From the NCBI GenBank assembly GCA_948585895.1, contig CAPBNZ010000068.1, positions 1 to 8,253 of the forward strand: a stretch of DNA of 8,253 bases. Direction: 5' to 3'. Position numbers and translations under genes: made by a program. The stretch comes from an uncultured Clostridia bacterium. GTDB lineage: Bacteria > Bacillota > Clostridia > TANB77 > CAG-508. Below, one piece after another: positions 1 through 6,716 of this stretch (positions within the stretch are counted from its first letter, which is position 1; each line of letters begins with the position of its first letter). Under the pieces are notes generated by a model, which saw only the letters and a list, made by a program, of their open reading frames with translations, searched no databases and was not told where the DNA came from.

Positions 1-22
1 AATTATTTATATTATAAAATAA

Positions 23-60
23 AAATGAAACAATAAAGGACTGTCCCTTTTGTTTCATTT
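23..60 (-). terminator. Rho-independent terminator of the GerA-family gene
   Basis: Arms at 23-40 and 44-60 can pair almost completely around a 3-base loop. As minus-strand RNA the only irregularities are one bulged base and one G-U pair, and the plus-strand version has a mismatch at that point, so the hairpin fits minus-strand transcription better. It is followed leftward by a U-rich tract (positions 1-22). The right arm overlaps the last codons and the stop of the gene. Confidence 0.75.
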
Positions 61-1751
61 ATGATATTTCCACTTCATTGAAATTTTTTCTTGGTCTTTT
101 TCTCGTTTAGAGGCAATAAAAGAAGGTCGATATTCTCTTTTCCAAATTGGTGGAAGTAAATATCCATTTCCTTTTGAATCAGTGGCAGGAGCAAATGGAG
201 TAGTATAAGAAACACCAAAAGAACGTAAGCTACAAACAAGACTAATATAAATAAATAAGCCTAAAGCAATTCCTAAAAAACCAGCCATGAATCCAAGTAA
301 AACAAAGGCGAAGCGAAAGTATCTTAAGTGGAATCCGAAAGAGAAATCAGGAATGGCAAAGGAAGCAATACCCGTTATAGCAACAATAATAATTAAAATA
401 GGACTAACAATTCCAGCACTAACAGCAGCTTGGCCTAGAACTAAGGCTCCAACGATTCCGATGGTAGGACCAATGGCAGAAGGAACACGAAGCCCAGCTT
501 CACGAATTAATTCAAAGGATACTTCCATTAATAAGATTTCCAAAATAATTGGAAAAGGCACGTTTTCTCTAGAACCTAGAATAGAATAGAGCAGACCAGT
601 AGGAAGTATTTCCTGATGAAAACTGGTAATAGCTACATATAATCCGTGGAAGGAGTAAAGTGATAAAAGCTGCTAAAACTCGTAGACATCTTAGAAAATT
701 AGCAAAGTCTACCTTCAAGTTGGTATCTTCAGGAGAAGTTAAGAAGTCAATTAAAATAGAAGGCATGATAATACTATAAGGTGTTCCATTAACAATGACA
801 ATAACACGACCTTTTAGCAGATATTTTGCAGCTTTATCAGGTCTTTCCGTAGAAAGCGTTTGGGGAATTCCCAAAGCATTGGAATCTACAAGTAATTGTT
901 CTAATTCTCCAGCAGATAGTAAAGAATCTATTTCTAAATTGTTTAATCGATATTTTACTTCATTAATTAAATCAGAATTAGTAATATTTTTCATATAACA
1001 AACAGCACATTTAGTTTTGGTGATTTTTCCAACTTCTAAATTTTCAATAATTAAATTTTCATTATTAATAATTCTTCGAATTAAAGACGTATTTGTCCTA
1101 AGGTTTTCAACAAAAGCTTCATGAGGACCTTTAATGACAATTTCATTGTTAGGTTTATCAACACTTCTTTGTTTAAAACCTTTTACTTCAATATCAAAGG
1201 CAAGGTTTAGTGTATCTACAAATAATGCACAATTGCCGAGAGTTGATACCACTAGATACCTCATCAAAATCGGTTACTTCTTTAACAGCATTTTGAGGCA
1301 TCAAACATCCCATTAAATAGTTAGGTAAATCGAATTTTTTTACTTTTCGAATGGTAATATTATTAGCAACAGCTTCAGAAATTACTTTAGTTTGTGAGCC
1401 ATCATATAGGTTGTTTTTATTTCGCAACATTAAAGGCTCTAAAATAAATTTATCCATAATCTCAGAATCTACCATTCCATCAATATAAATTAAAAAGGCA
1501 TTATATTGTTTGCCTCTTGCATTAATTGTAAATTCTCTTAATATGATATCACTATTAATAAGCAGGTTATATTTTGTTCGCATATATTCGATATTGACAT
1601 TAAGACTGGGAAAGATGTTTACTTTTTCCTGAGGCATAGATGATGTTATTTGATTTAAGGTAGAAGTTTGGGTATCTTCTGGTAGGCTAAAGTTGTATTC
1701 TAATGGTGGTGTATAACAAAACATAGAGTTAATTAAATCTTTAAAACTCAT
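55..1751 (-). CDS. GerA-family spore germination protein, read through two +1 shifts at CGG codons
   Basis: Germinant-receptor A-type subunit or SpoVAF-like protein, expected in the spore inner membrane, where it helps trigger germination. The coding sequence lies in three frames: 1751 to about 1239, 1235-1238 to 647, and 645 to 55. Skipping one C at 1238 and one at 646 gives a continuous 564-residue protein. Residues 1 to about 340 are the soluble N-terminal domain, and the later part has several membrane segments. Family landmarks read straight through the joins: INSGNCALFVD (join 1), FLTSPEDTNLKVDFANFLR, LLLPGLYVAITSF (join 2), and ELIREAGLRVPSAIGPTIG. No other stop or indel is seen. The start ATG has AGGAG six bases upstream (1758-1762). 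No GerB or GerC partner is adjacent, so it is an orphan subunit here. A standard pipeline would call three fragments or a pseudogene. The family assignment is near certain; whether it is translated through both joins is inference. Confidence 0.9.
644..649 (-). other. Putative +1 frameshift site 2 (CCA-CGG-A)
   Basis: On the minus strand the incoming frame reads CTC CTT CCA CGG ATT ATA and leaves the family alignment at CGG. Omitting the C at 646 gives CTC CTT CCA GGA TTA TAT, that is LLPGLY, the conserved start of the membrane region with Gly at residue 369. The joined frame then runs to the natural stop at 55-57. Confidence 0.8.
1236..1241 (-). other. Putative +1 frameshift site 1 (UCU-CGG-C)
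   Basis: On the minus strand the incoming frame reads AAC TCT CGG CAA and then stops after 13 more codons. Omitting the C at 1238 gives AAC TCT GGC AAT TGT GCA, that is NSGNCA, the expected family sequence with Gly at residue 172. CGG is the first codon that no longer fits the family. Confidence 0.8.
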
Positions 1752-1757
1752 AACTTT

Positions 1758-1762
1758 CTCCT
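1758..1762 (-). promoter_or_regulatory. Ribosome binding site of the GerA-family gene
   Basis: AGGAG on the minus strand, six bases before the ATG at 1751. This supports that start. Confidence 0.7.
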
Positions 1763-1785
1763 AATTTCTAGTATTATTTTGATAT

Positions 1786-1814
1786 TAGTATTTCTAAAAA
1801 AATACAAAATATAC
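1786..1814 (-). promoter_or_regulatory. Candidate sigma-G-type promoter
   Basis: On the minus strand GTATA (1810-1814) is followed after 17 bases by AATACTA (1786-1792). The forespore sigma-G consensus is roughly G-H-A-T-R, then 17-18 bases, then CATnnTA; only the first -10 base differs. The position, about 35 bases before the ATG, and forespore expression both suit a germination protein. The region is AT-rich, so chance matches are likely. Confidence 0.35.
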
Positions 1815-1843
1815 TAATTTTAATATAAAAAGTAAGAAAGACA

Positions 1844-1871
1844 TTGCTAGACTTTTTTGGCTTGATATGAT
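1844..1871 (+). promoter_or_regulatory. Candidate sigma-A promoter of the transglutaminase-like gene
   Basis: TTGCTA (1844-1849), a 16-base spacer, then TATGAT (1866-1871), with an extended -10 TGA directly before it. It lies about 37 bases before the start codon. Confidence 0.5.
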
Positions 1872-1893
1872 ACAATAAAAAAGAAAGAGAGAC

Positions 1894-1900
1894 AAAGGAG
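1894..1900 (+). promoter_or_regulatory. Ribosome binding site
   Basis: AAAGGAG seven bases before the ATG at 1908. It fixes the start of the transglutaminase-like gene. Confidence 0.7.
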
Positions 1901-1907
1901 AAACGAT

Positions 1908-3032
1908 ATGAAGAGTAAATTTGCAACTTTAATGATGTCAATAATCATTTTGTTAATTGTTGCTGTTTTCGGATTATTTGTAGTTATTTTGTGGGATGAG
2001 TTAATGTCAATACAGACATTTGTACAACCAGAAAATGTAAAAACGGTTATTTCAGAAAATAAAGAAACGATAGAAAAAGATAGGAAAGCACCAGAAATTT
2101 TAGAGAACCCATTTGACGATATAGAAGATGGGAATCGACAAACCAATGAAGTTAATACTTCCAATGTAACAGTAAATAAATATTTCTATAATCAGTTAGA
2201 AGAATATTCGAAAATAATATACCAAACTTTTGAAAATAATAAGGAAGATATGAAAACAGGAACACATAAAGTAGAATTAGGAGATTCTTTTACTTCTTTA
2301 TTAGAGAAAAGCGATGGACAAGAGCAATTAGGAAGATACTATCAATCAGCTATTGAAGCTTATACTTATGATAATCCAGATGTATTTTATTTAAGTCCTA
2401 ATAAAATGTATTTAAATATCGAAACAACCACAAGAGGAAGAAAGATTACGTATTATGTCTATATAAACAATGGAAATGAGGAAAATTATTTAATTGAGGA
2501 ATTTTCTTCCAAAGAACAAATAGACAATGCAATTGCTCAAATTGAGCAAATTAGAAATCAGATATTACAAAATAAAAAATCAAATACTTATGATACTATC
2601 AAAATGGTACATGATTATTTAGTGGAAAATATAGAGTATGATACAACGATTTCGAAAGGAAATATTTATAATATTTATGGAGCTATGATTAAGAAAGAAG
2701 CGGTGTGTGAAGGCTATGCAAGAAGTTTTAAATATTTAATGGATTCATTTGGAATACCATGTACGATAGTAATTGGGAAAGGAACAAATTCAGAAGGAAA
2801 AACAGAAAACCATGCATGGAATTATGTGCAACTTGGTGGTAAGTGGTATGCATTGGACAGCACTTGGGATGACCCAATATCTACAACAGGGGTAGTAAGT
2901 GAAGCTTCTAAATACCGTTATTTTCTAAAAGGTTCAAAGGATATTATGAAAGATCATACACCAAGTGGACAATTTACAGAAGGTGGAAAAACCTTTCGTT
3001 ATCCAGAATTAAGTATATCGAATTATGAATAA
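1908..3032 (+). CDS. Membrane-anchored transglutaminase-like domain protein
   Basis: A 374-residue protein with an N-terminal membrane segment (about residues 5-29, flanked by K2 and K4) and no signal peptidase box, so it is probably anchored with the rest outside the cell. A variable linker and an uncharacterised middle part come first. The transglutaminase-like (papain-fold) core lies at about residues 230-330 and has the full triad: Cys267 in AVCEGYA, His302 in NHAWN, and Asp317 in LDSTWDDP. Such domains in Clostridia act as cysteine peptidases or protein cross-linkers at the cell surface; the substrate cannot be told from sequence. It looks monocistronic, with its own promoter, ribosome binding site and strong terminator. 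It is divergent from the GerA-family gene, which might hint at a spore-envelope role, but that is inference only. Confidence 0.88.
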   Translation: MKSKFATLMMSIIILLIVAVFGLFVVILWDELMSIQTFVQPENVKTVISENKETIEKDRKAPEILENPFDDIEDGNRQTNEVNTSNVTVNKYFYNQLEEYSKIIYQTFENNKEDMKTGTHKVELGDSFTSLLEKSDGQEQLGRYYQSAIEAYTYDNPDVFYLSPNKMYLNIETTTRGRKITYYVYINNGNEENYLIEEFSSKEQIDNAIAQIEQIRNQILQNKKSNTYDTIKMVHDYLVENIEYDTTISKGNIYNIYGAMIKKEAVCEGYARSFKYLMDSFGIPCTIVIGKGTNSEGKTENHAWNYVQLGGKWYALDSTWDDPISTTGVVSEASKYRYFLKGSKDIMKDHTPSGQFTEGGKTFRYPELSISNYE

Positions 3033-3039
3033 AATTGGG

Positions 3040-3075
3040 AAAAGACGAAGTTTTAAAAAATTCTTCGTCTTTTTT
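3040..3075 (+). terminator. Rho-independent terminator after the transglutaminase-like gene
   Basis: A perfect 11-base-pair stem (3040-3050 with 3063-3073; core AAGACGAAG / CTTCGTCTT) with a 12-base AT-only loop and a T run ending at 3075. It begins eight bases after the stop. It also shows that an upstream start at 3025 for the next gene is not real. Confidence 0.85.
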
Positions 3076-3108
3076 GAAACTTTTTTTTTAAGAGTAACAT
3101 CTATTAGA

Positions 3109-3129
3109 ATAAAAGGATTGTCCTTTAAT
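3109..3129 (+). repeat. Short palindrome in the leader of the ECF sigma gene
   Basis: AAAGGA (3112-3117), TTG, TCCTTT (3121-3126), with one mismatched pair and two further pairs outside. It lies just upstream of the sigma factor ribosome binding site. It could be an operator or a leader hairpin, or be incidental. Confidence 0.3.
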
Positions 3130-3138
3130 CTAAATAGC

Positions 3139-3146
3139 AAGGAGGA
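3139..3146 (+). promoter_or_regulatory. Ribosome binding site of the ECF sigma gene
   Basis: AAGGAGGA lies four bases before the ATG at 3151. It decides the start in favour of 3151 over the earlier in-frame ATG at 3025, which sits before the terminator hairpin. Confidence 0.75.
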
Positions 3147-3150
3147 AGAA

Positions 3151-3678
3151 ATGGAAGAGTTAATAGAAAAAGCAAAAAATGGAGACAAAGAAGCATTTAC
3201 TAATCTTATACTAGAAAATCAAAGGAAGTTGTATAAAATAGCAAAAGCAAGACTGAAACATGAAGAAGACATAGAAGACTCAATACAAGAAACGATGTTA
3301 CGATTGTATACAAAATTGCCCAAATTAAAAGATAATACCAAATTTAATATATGGTTGTATAAAATCTTAATTAATCAATGTAATGAGAAATATCGAAGAA
3401 ATAAAATTTCTTTTGTTTCATTAGAAGCAGTTAGCAATCAGAAAGCTTGTGTGAATGACATAAATTTAGAGGACAAGTTAGACTATCAAAAAGTATTAGA
3501 AATGTTTTCGAATCAAGATAAAATAATTCTTTTACTCTATTATAGTAATGGTTATACTACAAAGCAAATAGCTGAAATTTTAAATAAGAATGAAAATACA
3601 ATAAAAACTAAATTAAGAAGGATGAGAGAAAAAATTAAGAAGAATTGGAAAAGGGGGAATAAAAAATGGATGAATTAG
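3151..3678 (+). CDS. RNA polymerase sigma factor, ECF / sigma-70 family
   Basis: A 175-residue alternative sigma factor that directs RNA polymerase to a small regulon, usually envelope or stress genes. Region 2 spans about residues 8-85, with the typical EDIEDSIQETMLRLY helix. Region 4 spans about 112-165, with the helix-turn-helix YTTKQIAEILNKNENTIKTKL followed by basic RRMREKIKK. The length is normal for the family. The start was chosen from AAGGAGGA just before 3151. Its 3' end overlaps the next ORF by 13 bases, indicating translational coupling to its anti-sigma partner. No clear self-recognised promoter could be assigned; a TGAAAC motif occurs at 3075-3080, but without a convincing -10 partner. 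The regulon is unknown. Confidence 0.9.
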   Translation: MEELIEKAKNGDKEAFTNLILENQRKLYKIAKARLKHEEDIEDSIQETMLRLYTKLPKLKDNTKFNIWLYKILINQCNEKYRRNKISFVSLEAVSNQKACVNDINLEDKLDYQKVLEMFSNQDKIILLLYYSNGYTTKQIAEILNKNENTIKTKLRRMREKIKKNWKRGNKKWMN

Positions 3679-4856
3679 ATAAAACATTAAGAAGTATATT
3701 CGCAGAGGAAAATAAGATACCAGAGCAATTTACAAGAACAATTCAAAAAACAATGAAAAATGAGAAAAAACAAATAAATAACATAAAACATTTAAAATGG
3801 ATAAATGTAGTCGCTATTTTACTGATTGTAGTTTTAATGGGTGTTATGACACCTAACATTTATGCACAAATCAAATGGAATATTGAATATAAAGAGTTTG
3901 AAAATAGACCAATAGAATATGGAATGGCAAGCATTAAACAAGCAATGGAGGAAGGGTATGAGGAAAATATTGATATGGAATATGTATATCATGCTAATAT
4001 TGGAGTAAGATTAGAATCTTTAATGATAACAGATGAATTTTTTAGTATGAATGTAGATTTTGTTTTTCCAAAAGAAACACCAATTCATACAGAAAGCTTT
4101 AGTTATGATTATGCGGTTTATGATGAAGACAAAAATGTATATGGTATATTTGAAGGTGGACTAGCAGATAGAAAAGATAGAATGAAACCCCAATATTGGA
4201 AAAAGCTTTATCAAGAGGAAAACATAGCTTATGCAAAAAAAGATATTTTTCCTTCACAAATTGCAGATTCTGTGGTAGGGGCAAAGGTAATTACGTCAAA
4301 AGAAGGAAATATAATAGCACAAGCAAGCATGACAACACCAATTGCATTTCCTAAAAGTAAGAAATTGTATATCAGAATTTTTAATATTGGATATACAATG
4401 TTTGAATATAATGAAGAAAATCCACATATGTCACTATCAGAGCAGTTTAAGTTGACAGAAGGGGAATGGAAACTAGAAATAGAAGTACCAGAGAGTTTTT
4501 ACCAAAGAGAAAGCATTTCACTTAAATTAAAGGAACAAGTAGAAGGATTTGAACTGAAAAATTTAAGGGTAACAGAGACAGGTACAAATATTATCTTTAA
4601 ATTAAATGGATTTTTGGATTTAGTTATGGCAGGAAGAGATATGGATTCAGAAGAATTTAAGCAAAAAATGGATGAAGCAATTTATATAACAGATGAAAGG
4701 GGAAAAAGATATAGTTATCTAAACCATGAAAATGGAACCTACAAGGATGGAACATATCAGGCTAAATTTGATATTAATAAAAAGGATTTAGATAAAAAGT
4801 TTTATATCCATTTTACCATAAATAATGTGAAACACAAAGTAGAATTAATTGATTAA
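3666..4856 (+). CDS. Membrane anti-sigma factor, DUF4179-type
   Basis: A 396-residue protein with a short cytosolic N-terminus (about 1-44), one membrane segment (about 46-67, INVVAILLIVVLMGVM) and a large extracytoplasmic part beginning NIYAQIKWNIEYKEFENRP, typical of DUF4179 proteins. The arrangement matches anti-sigma factors that hold a cognate ECF sigma at the membrane until an outside signal is sensed. It starts inside the end of the sigma gene (13-base overlap), with a GGGGG-containing ribosome binding site at about 3653-3657. No zinc-binding HxxxCxxC motif of the classical ZAS domain is visible in the N-terminus, so sigma binding must use a different helix pattern. The sensor domain has no recognised ligand. 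The anti-sigma role rests mainly on topology, family and operon context. Confidence 0.8.
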   Translation: MDELDKTLRSIFAEENKIPEQFTRTIQKTMKNEKKQINNIKHLKWINVVAILLIVVLMGVMTPNIYAQIKWNIEYKEFENRPIEYGMASIKQAMEEGYEENIDMEYVYHANIGVRLESLMITDEFFSMNVDFVFPKETPIHTESFSYDYAVYDEDKNVYGIFEGGLADRKDRMKPQYWKKLYQEENIAYAKKDIFPSQIADSVVGAKVITSKEGNIIAQASMTTPIAFPKSKKLYIRIFNIGYTMFEYNEENPHMSLSEQFKLTEGEWKLEIEVPESFYQRESISLKLKEQVEGFELKNLRVTETGTNIIFKLNGFLDLVMAGRDMDSEEFKQKMDEAIYITDERGKRYSYLNHENGTYKDGTYQAKFDINKKDLDKKFYIHFTINNVKHKVELID

Positions 4857-4889
4857 GATAATATTTTGCATAATGTTAACAAATTCTAA

Positions 4890-4937
4890 AAGGAAAGCCA
4901 TAATCATTTCCCAAATAGGACTTTTTTATGGCTTTTA
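4890..4937. terminator. Terminator between convergent anti-sigma gene and spoIVA
   Basis: AAAGCCATAA (4894-4903) pairs with TTATGGCTTT (4926-4935), a 10-base perfect stem with a 22-base loop. T-rich sequence follows in the plus direction, and the minus-direction tail (TTTCCTTTTAG) is also U-rich, so it may serve both genes. Confidence 0.6.
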
Positions 4938-4976
4938 CTTAAGAATTTAGTAAACTATTCTAGTCTCATTTGTCAT

Positions 4977-5021
4977 TTGTGTGAAATAGAGAAAGGTTAG
5001 TTTGCCCTAAACTTTACACAA
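4977..5021. repeat. Nested inverted repeat downstream of spoIVA
   Basis: Outer arms TTGTGTGAAA (4977-4986) and TTTACACAA (5013-5021) pair with one bulge. They enclose an inner hairpin AGTTT-GCCCT-AAACT (4999-5013), which shares one base with the outer arm. There is no T run next to it, so it is not a standard terminator; it may be a 3'-UTR structure. Confidence 0.35.
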
Positions 5022-5067
5022 TAAGGTTTTCTAATGTAAGGCTTAGGAACAAAATTTTTAATTAGAC

Positions 5068-6546
5068 TTATAAAATAATACAAATTAAACCACCACTGCC
5101 TTCATTTACAATACGTTCTAAAGTTTCTTGTAATTTACATTGAGCATCTTCAGGCATCTTAGAAAGTTTTGTTTGTAAGCCTTCATTCACTAATTCATGC
5201 AAACTTTTTCCAAAGATATTAGATTTCCAAATTTCTTTTGGATTGCTATCAAATTCAGAAAGTAAGTAATTAACTAATTCCTCAGATTGTTTCTCAGATC
5301 CTACAATAGGAGAAACTTCAGTTTCTACACAAGTTTTTATCAGATGAATAGATGGTGCTTTTGCTTTTAGTTTTACACCAAAACGCGAACCTTGCTTAAT
5401 CATTTCAGGCTCTTCTAATTCTAAATCATCAATGCTTGGTGTTACAATGCCATAACCTTTAGCTTCAACTTCTTCTAAAGCATAAGCAATTCGATCATAT
5501 TTCTTTTTTGTTTTAGACAAATCAGAAATAATACTAAATAGATCACCTTCATTTGTAACATCCACATTAGTAATTTCAGAAAGAATCTGATAGAACAATT
5601 CTTCTTTTAATGTAATTTCAACATTGACATTACCATCTCCTAAGCGAATATCTTCTATAGAAGATTTAGAAATAATTTCAGTTTGTTTTATTTTATCCAC
5701 ACAACCAGAAACATCTTTTAATACAGCAACATTTTCAAAAGCATTTTGTATTTCATTATATAATTCTGTTTTTAAAGCATGATTACTATCTAAACCATCA
5801 ATCCAACGAGGAAATTTAATACAAATTTGTTCTACTGGAAATTCGTATAAAACTTTGGAAAACATAGTATTGAGATCTTCAATCGTTAAATATTCACAAT
5901 TGATAGGCATGACTGTAGTGTTATATTTTTTCGTTAGTTTATCAGCTAATTCTTTTGTATAACTAGAGTTAGGGTCATCTGAATTTAATAGAATAATAAA
6001 AGGTTTATTAAGAGCTTTTAATTCGTTTACCACTCTTTCTTCAGCTTGTATATAATCTTCTCTTGGAATATCTGTCACAGAACCATCTGTTGTAACTAAA
6101 ATTCCAATTGTAGAATGTTCATCAATTACCTTTTTGGTTCCGATTTCAGCGGCTTTTTCAAAAGGAATTTCTTCTTCAGACCAAGGAGTTTTTACCATAC
6201 GAGGCATATCATCCTCTAAATAGCCAATTGCATTATCTACTAAATAGCCAACACAATCTACTAATCTAGTCTTAAATTTTAAATTATTTTCTAATGTAAT
6301 TTCAATGGCTTCATTTGGAATGAATTTTGGTTCAGTGGTCATAATTGTTTTTCCACTAGCACTTTGAGGAAGTTCATCCTTAGCTCTTTCTTTTTTATAG
6401 TCGTTATCAATATTAGGGATAACTAATAAATCCATAAATCTTTTAATAAAAGTAGATTTACCAGTTCTGACAGGTCCCACCACTCCCACATAGATGTCAC
6501 CATCTGTCCTTTTTGCGATGTCTTCATACAATCTTGTATTTTCCAT
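5068..6546 (-). CDS. spoIVA: Stage IV sporulation protein A (spore coat morphogenetic ATPase)
   Basis: SpoIVA forms the base layer of the spore coat. It is made in the mother cell, binds the forespore surface with SpoVM, and polymerises irreversibly after ATP hydrolysis. The protein is 492 residues, the same length as the Bacillus subtilis protein. Visible features are Walker A GPVRTGKS (24-31), Thr70-Thr71 in the position of the known sensor threonines, and a Walker B-like RLVDCVG with Asp97. It ends in the hydrophobic GGLICIIL. AAGGAGGT lies six bases before the ATG, and a sigma-E-like promoter lies upstream, fitting mother-cell expression. There is no in-frame CGG and no frame break. It is convergent with the anti-sigma gene and divergent from the pyrophosphorylase gene. 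The identification is very secure. Confidence 0.97.
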   Translation of the reverse strand: MENTRLYEDIAKRTDGDIYVGVVGPVRTGKSTFIKRFMDLLVIPNIDNDYKKERAKDELPQSASGKTIMTTEPKFIPNEAIEITLENNLKFKTRLVDCVGYLVDNAIGYLEDDMPRMVKTPWSEEEIPFEKAAEIGTKKVIDEHSTIGILVTTDGSVTDIPREDYIQAEERVVNELKALNKPFIILLNSDDPNSSYTKELADKLTKKYNTTVMPINCEYLTIEDLNTMFSKVLYEFPVEQICIKFPRWIDGLDSNHALKTELYNEIQNAFENVAVLKDVSGCVDKIKQTEIISKSSIEDIRLGDGNVNVEITLKEELFYQILSEITNVDVTNEGDLFSIISDLSKTKKKYDRIAYALEEVEAKGYGIVTPSIDDLELEEPEMIKQGSRFGVKLKAKAPSIHLIKTCVETEVSPIVGSEKQSEELVNYLLSEFDSNPKEIWKSNIFGKSLHELVNEGLQTKLSKMPEDAQCKLQETLERIVNEGSGGLICIIL

Positions 6547-6552
6547 CTATAT

Positions 6553-6560
6553 ACCTCCTT
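6553..6560 (-). promoter_or_regulatory. Ribosome binding site of spoIVA
   Basis: AAGGAGGT on the minus strand, six bases before the ATG at 6546: a near-perfect Shine-Dalgarno sequence, consistent with high expression. Confidence 0.8.
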
Positions 6561-6601
6561 AACTTTTAAATCAAAATGTTTGTACAAATTACTTTAGTTA
6601 A

Positions 6602-6629
6602 TATATATGGAGTATTTTTTAGAATATGA
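6602..6629 (-). promoter_or_regulatory. Candidate sigma-E promoter of spoIVA
   Basis: On the minus strand TCATATT (6623-6629) matches the sigma-E -35 consensus. After 13 bases comes CATATATA (6602-6609), a partial match to the -10 consensus CATACAnT. The start site would be about 45-50 bases before the ATG. SpoIVA is a known sigma-E target in Bacillus subtilis. Confidence 0.5.
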
Positions 6630-6647
6630 CAAGTTTAAAGCAAAAAC

Positions 6648-6676
6648 TTGATAAATAGAAGCCAATGTGATAAAAT
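6648..6676 (+). promoter_or_regulatory. Candidate sigma-A promoter of the pyrophosphorylase gene
   Basis: TTGATA (6648-6653), exactly 17 bases, then TAAAAT (6671-6676), preceded by an extended -10 TGA. It lies about 40 bases before the start codon and is divergent from the spoIVA promoter. Confidence 0.6.
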
Positions 6677-6716
6677 TACATATAATATACCAAATGTTTA
6701 AACAAAATGGAGAGGG

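Noticed and set aside
287..589. Plus-strand ORF antisense to the GerA-family gene
   Set aside because: It is a shadow of the real minus-strand coding sequence with low-complexity translation and no ribosome binding site. The same applies to ORFs at 795-998, 1134-1316, 1847-2164, 4099-4284 and 7368-7694.
55..1751. Three separate genes in the GerA region
   Set aside because: The segments are consecutive parts of one family protein, and each join is repaired by removing one C. Internal ATGs used to start the later segments have no ribosome binding sites at sensible places.
3025..3150. Longer ECF sigma protein starting at 3025
   Set aside because: The extension overlaps the end of the transglutaminase-like gene and translates through the terminator hairpin; a strong ribosome binding site precedes 3151.
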